From the NCBI RefSeq assembly GCF_036370855.1, contig NC_088099.1:145097017-145161016 (forward strand): DNA of 64,000 nucleotides, written 5' to 3'. Shown here one piece after another: positions 39,390-50,700 of the stretch (the first letter of the stretch is position 1; the number at the start of each line of letters is the position of its first letter). The position numbers and the translations under genes are program-made. The notes beneath the pieces are model-generated. The model searched no databases and was not told the origin of the DNA. It saw only the letters and a list, made by a program, of their open reading frames with translations. Origin of the DNA: Dromaius novaehollandiae (taxonomy: Eukaryota; Chordata; Aves; Casuariiformes; Dromaiidae).

Positions 39390-40137
39390 TATATAAGCAC
39401 TGGGAAGGCACCAAAAACCTCTTATCACAGGTGTGAGAGGTTCACCTGAAAGCTGTGAAAGATTCAGGTGTAAGACACCCTCTACTTTTCCTGCAGAAGC
39501 TATTATCTTCTGAATTAGGGTACTCACTAGTCCAGAGAGACTGTGAGCATGACTGTCTAGGCTACTGGTGAGGACATTCACCAGAGCGGGGAGAGGATTT
39601 GGGCTTCAATCGCTGCAGTAATGTTTGCTAGTGGAAGTGAAGGAGGTGTCTGCACTGCCTGCTCTTCCTTTTCCAGGTTCTGGCAACAACCACTGCCACC
39701 TTAGGCATGTGAATACCCAAAGGAATCTGGCCTTGTGTGATGGACTTACAATAAATGAGCGTAAGATCCTCAGTGAACACTGAGGAGGAAAAAATAACTT
39801 CTGCAAAAAGACTGTGATGATAGAAATGGGAACATAATCTAAGAGTATGCTGGAGAAGGAGTACTATGCCTTCACACTCTTCTTTTAACTGACATGAGTA
39901 TTTCCAAATTTGCTTTATTTGTCTTGTGGCTTTTCCCTCCCACCATATGACTTCATTGGCTATGGAAGGTGCTTTCACCCCATGCTACACTGCTGGTTTC
40001 AGCTGATAACAAAAACCAGGGGGATCTAAAATGAATGTCCAGCGTAGAAAGGAAATCACAGAGCAGTGTTAAGCTATTAACTCATGAAAACAATTCTGGC
40101 AAATAATAATGAGCTGAGTCATGATTTTAACATAGGT

Positions 40138-40143
40138 TTTTAT
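40138..40143 (-). terminator. ERICH5: Probable ERICH5 polyadenylation signal
   Basis: AATAAA on the minus strand about 285 nt after the ERICH5 stop codon. Assigned by position. Confidence 0.5.
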
Positions 40144-40425
40144 TTTCCAAGACTGACTGTTACAGTCTAGCGTTTTCCCCAAACAGGGATAATTTATCAC
40201 TGGTAAGACTCATGTATTATATAAAGAAGACCCATGTAAAGAGCATGACTTACAATTGATTGCTTCCAAAACTATCTCTTTATGTAAATAAAAAAAATTC
40301 TGACTATCTGTCTTGCATTAAAATGCAGAAAGCAGCAGCTGCTCACCGACAGGAAGATGACGAAGACGCGTTCATCAGCAATAGCACAGCTTTTCTGTCT
40401 CCTGAACAATAACACACACAGTCCT

Positions 40426-43400
40426 TCACTCCTCTGTCAACATACCTATCTCTGTCGCTGCTGCACCATCCACAGCTTCTCCTGTTTCTTCTTCTTTTGT
40501 TTCAGACCCTTCACTTACTATCTCACTGAGCAGCTCAGTTTCCACCTGTTCTCCCGTCTCACCTGGGAACAGTAACCATGGAGATCAAATTAGGATCCAC
40601 TGAAGAAAGCACTGGGTGCTCCAGCTCCTTTCTGCAAAACTGATTTTGTTTTGCCAACCCTCTACTGCCCTTTACAAAAGTATCAGCTGAATCAGTAGGG
40701 AACAAACATGATGTTCCCAGTCACTTTCCATCATCCAAGTATAAGCAGGCTTCGTGCCCATAAAATTCTCCCTGACACTTATACAAAATGCCCTTGACAC
40801 TCTATTCAATACACATCACAAGCGCTATTTCTGTTCAAATTATTTTTCTTAGGTAATGTGTTATTCTACATATGTGTGTTTTTATCCAAAAAAGGAACAG
40901 AATAGAAATAGAAAACATGGTAACGTGCCATTCTGGTTGAAGTTATACTTTCCCAGGTAAGCTGCTACCTAATTAATCATCTCTCACACAGCTACTGAGG
41001 AATAAAGGAGAGCAAAACAAGTGCTATGTATCCTACGCACCACAGCATAGAACCGGGAGGCCTCTTCTTCATCACATACCTCATGGAAAGAAAAAGCACA
41101 CAAGAGCCTGTGCAGTTATTCCAGTCTTGGAATAAATAACAGCAAAACTGTACAGAGTTTTTCCAAAAGCTTTGTTCTCTTGCCCTGCAAGTAGCATGCA
41201 TTGCTTGGTGATTCAAAGCCACATACCCGTTTTTCAGGCAAACAATCAATTTTAAACATGTTTTCATGTATATAAGGTCATCTTACATTGTTCAGAAGGT
41301 ACTGTTCTCCCTCCAGTACTGTGCCACTAAGCTTATAAATGATAATTAATGGATTAATGAAATTGAGATTGTCAGATGGGCAAGACTACATGTTTTACAG
41401 CTGAGTATCCAGTCCTTCACTGCTTACATAAAACAAGACTTTATTCCAAATGACAGATCTCCATTTTATGTAGAAGAGACCTCCAAATTCTTTTGAAAAG
41501 AAACATGTGGGAGCATAAGGCAATGCCCGCAGCTCAACCACTGGGATTCACATAGTTAGATTTATACAGCTGGTTCACAGATGCGCACAGTAAAGCCACA
41601 TGGTTAAGCAATAGCACAGGAATTGGCTCTGGGCTTCACACAGATTAGTCCTTCTCCTGTGTTTTGCACTTCTTCAAGGTGAATGTGCAGTGAGGAAGGC
41701 TGCTGGTACCATGTTTCCCTGCAGAGATATACTTCTCATGTGTTTCTCCTGTTTATTGCCCAAACAAATGCTTCTCCAGGAAGTATCCAATTCCTCACTG
41801 AGCTGCTTTGCACTGTTTAGGAGAAACCTGATTCCTCCCATAAAGGGTTCACATTTGGCATGTGTGACAAGTGAGAGAGGAACGTCCTCCAGGCACTGCC
41901 CCAAAGGTGAGCACCCTCTCTGACAACGAGCACACCTCCCCCTAACTGCACAAGGTACCTTGAAGCACGCTGTCCCCACTGTGCAACATTCCCAAGTGGA
42001 AAAACCTGTTGTCTCAGGTAACAGTCCTTCACTCAGCCTTCCTCCCCAGCTACTCATCTCCAAGCATCTTTGGGAAGCTCAGCCCCAGCTACTTCCACCT
42101 CCATCTCTATTCTGCTTGTTCAGCAGCCGGCCCTCTAAACAGACTGTATATGCCAAGGATGCATCTACAAGCTCCTTTTTCTTCTACCATTAGATACCCA
42201 CCCTCCACCACCATTAGGCATAGGGACAGTTGCTTTATAATTAATATATGCAACTAAGCAATAAAGCCTGTAGTCTCTGCAAATATTAAGCAATGTCTCT
42301 GAGCTACACAGAAACACAACATTTAAATGAGGGGTATGGTAGGGCATTTTATCTGTCAAGAACACAGAACATGAAATGAAATAACAGAGATAAGGACTGG
42401 AAACGCTGATTAAATTTATTTTAGCTTAGACCTGTGAGTCTGAGGCTTTCCCAACCATCTTTTTCTACACTCTACATTGTATAGACTAAGCAGACCAAAT
42501 TCTGACTCCAGAAGCTTATGTGAGTCTCTCACTAAAGTCAAAAAGACACATGCACAAGTCTCTGAAGGCATAATTTGGTCTCTTGAATTTACAAAAGCAC
42601 CAATATTACCCTCAATGAGTTGGTCCTCTTCAGTAATATGTTCTTTCTTGATGATTTCCACTACAGAGCTGTCATTGCCATCCACCAGCCCACTGTTCTC
42701 CGCTGGTCCTGATGGTGATGACCCATTGTCTTCCCCTGGCGCTGGTGGTGAAGGCCCAGTGATCTCCTCTTGCCATGCAGACGGCGGCCCAGTGCCGTCC
42801 TCCAATCCCGCAGGCAGGGGCTCAGTGCCCTCCGGCTCCTCCCTTTTGCTGACTGAATCAATCTTTTCTTCCAGCGCTGGAATGAGAATGGCCTGCTCTC
42901 CTGGGAGATGCTCTCCCGGTTTTGTCTCCTCAGAGGTGAGACTCACATCTTCTGCTGGGTCCAACTTTGTTTGGTCAGGGATGGTTTCATACTTGTCTGC
43001 AATTGGAGTATTTTCACTCGATGATGCTTTTATTCATGGTAGAGTATAAAATGAAAAAAAGAGGAAACACGGATAATTGATGAGTGGGCATTTGAACTAG
43101 GTCAGAACTAGACTCCCAGGGGACGGGGACCGCACAAGCACAGCCTGTCAGACAGCTCCCACCTGGCTACAGACATTACTCCTTCACCGTATCTCTTACT
43201 CTTCCCCATATCCAGTGGCGGGCGGCGCTACTATTACATAGAAAAAAGTTTGGCTTGATGCACAGGAGATATATTTATACGAAGAGAGCTTATGGGTCAG
43301 TGTCCTATTATGTTTTTCCTTAAGGACCTGAAGTGTGCAGAAGTTTTTCTGGATACGTGATGCTATTCAAGGAAGCAACTTTTTCCTCCCCGAAAACCAA

Positions 43401-46400
43401 AGCACAGAATCAATTTGCTGAACAGTAACTGCTTCCCTGGGTTGCTTGTGGGTAACCCCTGTTGGTGCCTGCAGACAAGCTGACACATTTCTTATTCTTT
43501 TGCTAATAGGAAAAACAGTGGAAAGAAGTTTCTCATGCCAGAGGATGCACATGCTCGAGCACATTACCCCCAGTGCAGCTACACACTACCTGCGACCAAT
43601 GGCTGGAAGAATAAGTGAACAAAAATTGCTGAGGTTAACTTTGCTATCCTACCCGTTGGTAATCCTCTGACTGTTGCCAACCTCAGAAGAGCATCAAGAA
43701 TTTGATTAAAAAAAAAAAAGCCCAAATCTTTATTGCCTCCATTTCTTAAAACAAAAAATGGTTTGTATTTTAAAGGTTAAACTATCATACATACTATACT
43801 TTTTCTAATTAAACAGTCAATAACAGAAAGCCTGTGCTAATCCAAACTTCTGATTCTTTCATATATGATCAAATTGCTGGCTAAGTAAAGCAATGGGTCT
43901 TTTCAGCAGATGAAATTTAAAGCTAAAAAATGGCAAAATTCCTCTGACAGGTATCTGACTGCTGGAAGACTCAAAAGGAGCTATGTATACCTATCAGACT
44001 GATTTAATAACTTTCTGATTAAATCCAGTTTGACAACAGCTTGTACTTAACCTTCTCACAAGGAATGTCAAGACGAAAGCACTCACTGGGAGTTCGTGCA
44101 CAAAATCTGTTAATATAGTAATTATGAGATCTGGACAAATTGTATTTTCTTGGAAAAAGATGATTGCAGTGTCAAAGCCTGTGAGCAGAATGATGTGGCA
44201 CTTCCTGCACGACCTACGAGCGATTCAAAATCCCTAACCAGCGCCGCGAGCAGCAGCCGCCCAGCAGAGCCACGGCAGGGAGCGTGCCGCCGACGGCAGC
44301 TCTTCCCGGACTGGTTCCTCCTCCCGCCCGAAATTCAGATTTCCCTTCACAGCCCTCCGGGAGATGTGACTCAAAACCTCCCTCTCAGACCCTTCAGCAT
44401 GGGGATTTAGCACCTACCGCGGCAGTCAGAGGGGAGCAGGTGCTTAAATGTTTTGTGGTCCTAGTCCTCAGTTACCCACAAGTTAATTTAACCTGTATGC
44501 TAGCCAGATGTCAGCAAAGCTAATGGCCACAGGGCAAAGCTTCAAGCCTTTGGTACGTTTGTGGGAAATGTTATTAGAGTATTGCTATTAGCTGTACCAT
44601 GGTCTGCTTGTAACATGGCCTTGGGATGGTGCGTGTTACAGCATCACAGCAGCGTAAGCAAAGAACAGCGATGTCTGCCAGCTTAACTTTTTTCAGTTTC
44701 TCACTTATTAACATTCTAAAAAAATGTAGAAATTGTAAAAATTGGTGGTTATGATTTTAAAATTTAAAAAAAGGGGGGCGGATAGCTCTTAAAGGCATAA
44801 GAAACCAACACATTAAATAAAAGGAACGTTTGCACAAAACGATGCAATGCTATGTAGAGGTACAGCTGTTTATAACGCGACTAGAAAAAAGGAGGTAAGG
44901 TGAGCTATGCAAGCCAGGTCCCCGATCCGCCCGGCCCAGCCGCCGGCCTGTGCCGGTGCCGAGCGTGGCAGTGGCCATGGGCAGGGGGAGCCGGCGCCGA
45001 CCGTGGCGGTCGGTCGGTCGGGAGCGATCTGTGAATCTGTCCAAACTCTTTGTATCCATTCATGCTCTCAGCCTCCACAGTCCCCAACAGCAGTGAGTCC
45101 CGCAGTTTACTGACACCCTCTGCAGAACTTACTTTTGCTTGCATTAGGCCCACTACTAGTAATTGCTGCAAGTGACATAGTTCTTATGTTACGAGAAACA
45201 GGAAATTACATTTCTGTATTTAGCTTCTCAAGGCCTCTATCACACCCCATCTCCCAGGCGCTGTTTCCTAACATGAAGCTCAGTCTGAGGGTGGGTAGCA
45301 ACACTGTGCAAATCACACACCTCCAAGAAGCCTCACAACAGCTCGCCTGAGGGTGGCTAAAAAAGTCCCATATGCCTAGAGGCAAGAGACTCCGTCTTCT
45401 CCCATTTTGTTTTTTAGACCTTCATACACTTCTGATGCGTAGTACCAGGCGGACGAGGAGCATTGATAACACAGAAATAAGTGAGCCATGAAAACTAGCA
45501 TGTTATATGGCATTTTCAAGTGCTGTTACCCAGTAAAAGAAACTTAGTTCAAAAAAATTATTACCAGGAGGCCCCTGCAGTTCCTCTAAACATCAGACAC
45601 ATAACGTTCAGCTAGCCCTCTCTTCAACAAGACTCTTTATATAAATTGGATTATAAACTACTATTATGCAATGCGAGATCCACGCTGCTGGAAACCTTTA
45701 AAGCATTCCTCTGCTCTCATTTGAAATACAAAGAATTGTCTAATACAGAAGAAAGAAATCCCGGTAATCTGTTCTATATCTTTATCCCCAAGAAGAATGA
45801 ACATCATGGGGCCATCGACATTCTTAGGATGCCTTGTAGTTTTGTTTTATTTTTAAAGTTCGAATATTTGTTTTCCCTGCCACAGACGATTCCTGCTGGT
45901 GAAACAGTAAAAAGCACACTGAATTTGAGTGGGCCATACCCACAATATTTTTACCTCTGCCAGTAATTGCCTCTTTTCCTTTTGGAAAAACCTCAAATTT
46001 TTGTGAATTACATTTCAGTGGAATGAAATGAAATATATTTTTTCGCATTAGCACATTTAAAGAAATCTCCTTCAAAGTATCCTTTTATAATAAACTAAAT
46101 TACAAACCAGAAAACATATCTGGCTGGCAATATTCCCCCAATGGACGTATTTCAGCTCTGATAACAAAATGAACTTTATCATTATCGTGACATTAGTTTA
46201 GGTATTCAGTACATTTCATAACCTACACCAACATCAACAGGTCTCTAAACAGAATTCCTAAAATATTCTGACTCAGTTACTTTAGTTGCCCCTTGGAGCA
46301 CTTCAGCGACCTTGTGCAGAGCATTAACAGCTTTCAGTTAGAGGATGGGAAAGCAGAGGCATTTGGTCTTGGTACATCGACAAGGTGAACAAGACAGCAG

Positions 46401-47342
46401 GAAAAATATAAAGCCATTTCTGCCAATATCTTGAGAGGGGCTCTTCCCGGTGCAGAAGCATGCCAGCTCTGCAGCCGCACGTACAGCACTCTACCCGCCC
46501 CCCCAACCTGCAGTCTTCTCTGCAGTCACAACACACCCTAATGCTGTAGGACAACGAATGAAAAATAAACCCATACAGAAAATGGCCACAACAGCAGTAA
46601 CGGAATGATAAACTAAAGAATACAGAGCTAAAGGATGCAGGAAAGAAATTCATTAAAACGAAATACAAACAACTTTTACGCATTTTTCTTCAGGATATGT
46701 CATATTGGAGGGGCCAACACCTATGAGTGCGGCATTTGGGTTCTCACAGAAAGGGTTTCCAAACTTCCTTTGGAGCAAAGAGCCAAATATAATAAATATG
46801 AAAATAAGGTCTTGTTTAATATCTGACTTGCACTGAGTAACAAGGATATCCTTACGGAGGGTGTCCTTGCACCACAACATGCCTTGCTCCCCAAATGCAT
46901 CCGCGGTGACCCGAGCCGCCTCGAAGCCACCGGGGAGCATTGCTGCCGCTCCGAACAGGGCTGGGCTGGGGGTACGAATTTAACAAGAAAAGGGAAGAAC
47001 TGCAGGGTCGGTCTGACTGACTTTAAAGAGAGAAAAAAAAAATCACTGAATTCACAAGGTGTCATGCAGAAGAAGCAACAGCAAGACCTGGCTTTAAGTT
47101 AGGAAAAGCTGTCCGGATGAGAATGAAAGCTGGTGACTTACTACTCTAAAAGCAACTCTGGTTAAAGAGAGAGGTAATTCAGAGCGCCGGCAGAATTAGC
47201 AGTCCCGAAATTATCGCCCTCCCGCCGCCCCTCCCCGGCCCCGCGCGCAGCCCCGGCCGTGCTCACCCCGCGGCGGCGGCGGCGGCGGCGGCGGCGGCTC
47301 CGGGGGGCGGCGGGCGCGGGGGGCGCTGCTGGAGCAGCCCAT
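40426..47342 (-). CDS. ERICH5: ERICH5 (C8orf47), glutamate-rich protein 5, 3 exons
   Basis: Vertebrate-specific acidic protein of unknown function. Exons: 47342-47267, 43026-42610, 40562-40426 (stop 40428-40426); all GT-AG, both junctions phase 1, total 630 nt, 209 residues (human about 374). The start MGCSSSA, as in human, carries Gly2 and Cys3, consistent with N-myristoylation plus palmitoylation and membrane anchoring. Nine prolines encoded by (CCG)9 follow. Exon 2 holds short Gly/Pro/Glu/Ser repeats of about 11-12 residues ([34 protein letters not shown]). It then has [17 protein letters not shown], joining exon 3 [10 protein letters not shown] and the family C-terminal block [17 protein letters not shown]. 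Exon 2 reads through its donor for 60 more codons in the genome; that tail is intronic, because exon 3 restores the conserved C-terminus. The exon 2 acceptor is the least certain boundary. Confidence 0.88.
43027..47266. other. ERICH5 intron 1
   Basis: About 4.2 kb, mostly AT-rich. Two isolated GC/CpG-rich patches (about 44205-44335 and 44915-45025) stand out; the second ends in a short CGGT tandem. No exon was recognised in either. Confidence 0.65.
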
Positions 47343-47780
47343 GGCGGGCGGCGGCGGCGGGCGCGGCGGGGCGGCTCTGCGCGCTGCGGCGGCGGAGCGG
47401 GCGCCCCGGGCCGGGGGGTGGGGGGGGCCGTGCCGCGGCGGGGGGAGGAGCAGCGATAAGCAGGAAAGCGCGGAGGTAGCGCGGGGTGCGCAGAGGCAGC
47501 GGGGCGGCGACGAGGCCTGAGGGAGCGCCGAGGGCGAGAGGAGGGGAAGAGCGGCCGGTGGGCCGTAAGCAGGGCAAGACGCTCGTCTGCCCGAGCAGCA
47601 GTCTGCCCTGCTTCCTTAGCAAATCGGTAACCGGTTTTTCTGTGTTACCTTCCTCCCTGTCCTGTGTGCGACAGGCACAAGGTCCAGGCGCCGGCAGTGG
47701 GTCGCGGTGCCCACGGGTCTGTGTCAGCAGCCGGGGGCCTAGGGGTGTGTGCGAGAGCTCTGAATGCCAGCAGCTGGGGG
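47180..47780. promoter_or_regulatory. ERICH5: CpG island at the ERICH5 promoter
   Basis: Very GC-rich DNA covering ERICH5 exon 1 and extending about 400 bp upstream of its start codon. It contains the coding CGG repeat (47270-47297) and a G-tract cluster at about 47407-47428 that fits a G-quadruplex pattern on the plus strand. Divergent plus-strand transcription is possible but not shown. Confidence 0.8.
47270..47297. repeat. ERICH5: Coding (CGG)n repeat in ERICH5 exon 1
   Basis: Nine uninterrupted CCG codons on the minus strand (CGG on the plus strand) lie immediately before the exon 1 donor. They encode polyproline directly behind the acylated N-terminus. Confidence 0.95.
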
Positions 47781-50700
47781 GACCTAGGTGTGTTTATTTT
47801 TCCACAGTGAATTTCATCCTGTGTGCATGGGCTTTTGCCTGTGATGCACTAGCAAACCTCAAGCTGGACTCAGCCAGCGAGTAGGTGGAGACCTGCGTCT
47901 GGAAAGACCCAAAGCGTGGTAAAGGGGCCCATGCCCGGGCACAGCCGGCCGTCTTTGCATTGGGTGCGTGTGTTTGTGCGTGTGCCTCTCCGGGATACAC
48001 GCTCAGCCTGGCTACTGGCCGAACCTGCGAACAGAGACAGCAGTCGCGTCCATCAGCGGGGGACAAAGGGACATCAGTGTCCACCTGGCTGGGCTTAATG
48101 ACTAGAAGGAGGAGTCCCCAGGCCCCAGCGTCCACGGGCTTTGGTGGCTTTCTTAACATCCTTAACATCAACCTTGAAGATAAAATAAAGCTGATCTGAT
48201 TTTTATATTTGCATATAGGTAAATTGGCAGAAGTCCATTCGGCTTAGAAACTTTGCAAAGAGTGAGAATGAAGAATGTTTGCAACATACTTGCTTACATA
48301 AGCAAGTCCAATGTATTTTATTTATTGCATTCAAGACATGTTTCATTATGTCCTTCACTACCAGGGTAATCACACATGTAGACTTCTTCTACATAATTTT
48401 TTTTTTCCCATTCAAAAACATCCAGGCAAAATGTAGTATCTTTGGATATTTGTGCAGGGTGTCTGATGTCCTGCAGACAAGATGGAGCAGTAACAGTAAC
48501 TGCAGTGAGGCAGCAGGACATATGGAAATCCTGGACATGCGCTACACCATGAGCTGTACGGTACACGTACCATCATTGCAGCACACGTGTAAAACTCTAG
48601 TATACCTGGGAGAGATCAGACATACTGCATCTGCACTACACTGATAACATGTACCCCAGACACATCAGACTCGCTGCATATGCTGTGCATACTGAATGCT
48701 CCCATATCAGTCTAGGAAACCACCTGGCAAACATATGAGGAGCAACACAAGCAGCGATGCAGAGCATAAGCGTGAACATGTTCACTTCTGTTTCCTCAGC
48801 TTGAGTTCATTTTTAGGTCAGTTTTGAAAAAAAATACAACCACGTGTAGATTGAGTAGATTTTTCTGTGACTGTCTTTAGGCCTGTTACTGGATGGGGAA
48901 GGTGAAATGCTACAATTGTTTAGCAAATGCAGCAGCAGCTTCTGCGGCCTGCTGGTGCGTTAGCACAGAAGTAGAGGTGCAACATAGGGCTTAGCAACTT
49001 AGATGTTAAGCGTAGAACTGTCTAGCTTATATGCTGCTGGTGGATGTCCTTACAGCTTTATGCTGGGAAGTGGGTTCCCTACACAACACAGACCTCGGTC
49101 AGGTCAACCTCAGTCATAGGTGGGTGGACACGTGAGGACACCCAGCTCCCTGCCTATTGCCAGCCAACCAGAACGTGCTCGGCATCCTCAACCTCCCCAA
49201 ATGCAGACGTTTGTGCATTACGAATGACCCCTGAAGGTTCAGGAAGCTGCCAACAGACAGCACACAAAGAAAAGAGGGCTGGAAAAAGCGCTGTCACTGG
49301 CTGTAGAGGTTTGCCTGAAATGCCGTCTTTCCTCTATAACTTTCTTTCCAAGAACAAAGCAGGCGTCTTCCTTCAGAGAAGGTGGCCAGGCCACCAGAAT
49401 GGACTCACTGCGCACTGAGAAGAGAGTGGGAAAGCTACATCCGATTCCTTCTCTTGCCCGCGGAGCTTTGTACCTGCTTTCCGCAGTGTCCTAACAAAAG
49501 AGTAGTAAGAGTAGAGTGCACCTACCAGCCATTTTATTGAAAGAGTGCAGAAAGGAATTCGGGATCTACTGGACCAGAGAGAGGGGCACGTTTCGGCATG
49601 TTTTCACAGCTAAGAGTACTTGCTGTGGGGGAGGCTTCAGGGCTGTTTGTGCACTTCATGTTCTTTAAACAGCCCTTGGATAAGGTATGGAAAGAGTCCT
49701 GGGATTAGGAATGAGAACGCAGGGGTATTTGGCAGGTGACTCCCAGAATCACTAAATGATGATCTCATGCTCTCGCTTTCTTCTCTTCTGCTTTCCCAAG
49801 AGTAAAGGAGAAATCACATCTTTTCTGCAGGAAGATGGGGCTCAACTGAGCTAGTGCTGGAGCTGGATGTAAGTCGGGTCGTGGTAGGACAAGGCTGCAC
49901 CTCAGTGTATCCGTTCTGTCATGCAGGATTAGATGAATGTGATTGACCAGCTCTCGGACCCTTCACAAGGTGCTGCCACACATCAAGGTATGGGTTCAAG
50001 TGACACTGTGCCAGATGAGACACTTCTGTCTCACTGCTCTGGACCACGTCAGGCTTGGACAACATGTGGCTTCTCCAGATTGCTTAGCACAAGCATATTC
50101 CCACTGGGTAACCTGCTGCCCTGCAGCTGCCTCTGTGCCACCGTCTCACCTTGTGGTGAGCACCAAGATGCTCACTGCCTAGTCACAAGCGGTAACACCT
50201 TGGGTTTTACTGGGTGGCCAGTTACATATGCCTATTTTTACTTTTTACTCTTTACATTACTCTGTAGATTAGAGCTTCACTGTGCATGCTCTTCAAGCCT
50301 GAACTAGTGCACTCTCTTCAAACAAACATCAGTGAGCTCAAGATAGAATTGGTGTTGATGCCAGTTAGGCTCAACTTTTGATTTCTACTTCCCAAATGTT
50401 TTTTACAACTGTGTTAGCATGTTCACCTATTTGCCAGTGTAAATGGTAGTGGCATGGGCACTTTAGTGAAGCTGCAGGGTGAAGAGCTTTGGCAGTAAAG
50501 GATCCCAGGACTGGGAAGGTGAGGCTGGAAAAAGAGCCTCCCGGGTATGTGGTGGGAGGCTGGAGAAGGTAGGGGCAGAAAGTGGAGAGGGTACAGGAGT
50601 GAGGGCCAGGGCAGTGGCACTGACAAGCTGTGCCCCATGCTGCACAGACCCCAAAATCATTGCAGGTGATCCAGTAGCTGCAGCGTGATGTTGGTAGATC

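Noticed and set aside
42416-42609. Continuation of the ERICH5 exon 2 frame to a stop at 42416
   Set aside because: The 60-odd extra codons are not acidic and not family-like. A GT donor at 42609 joins in phase to exon 3 at 40562, which encodes the conserved C-terminus.
45020-45140. Sequence around the CTCAGCCTCCACAGTCCCC stretch, reminiscent of an old LINE (CR1/L2/L3-type) fragment
   Set aside because: Resemblance is from memory only and no diagnostic 3' end was found; too uncertain to list as a repeat.
49044-50307. Two plus-strand open frames of 124 codons between ERICH5 and RPL30
   Set aside because: No family signature, no promoter or polyadenylation context tied to them, and unrelated frames.
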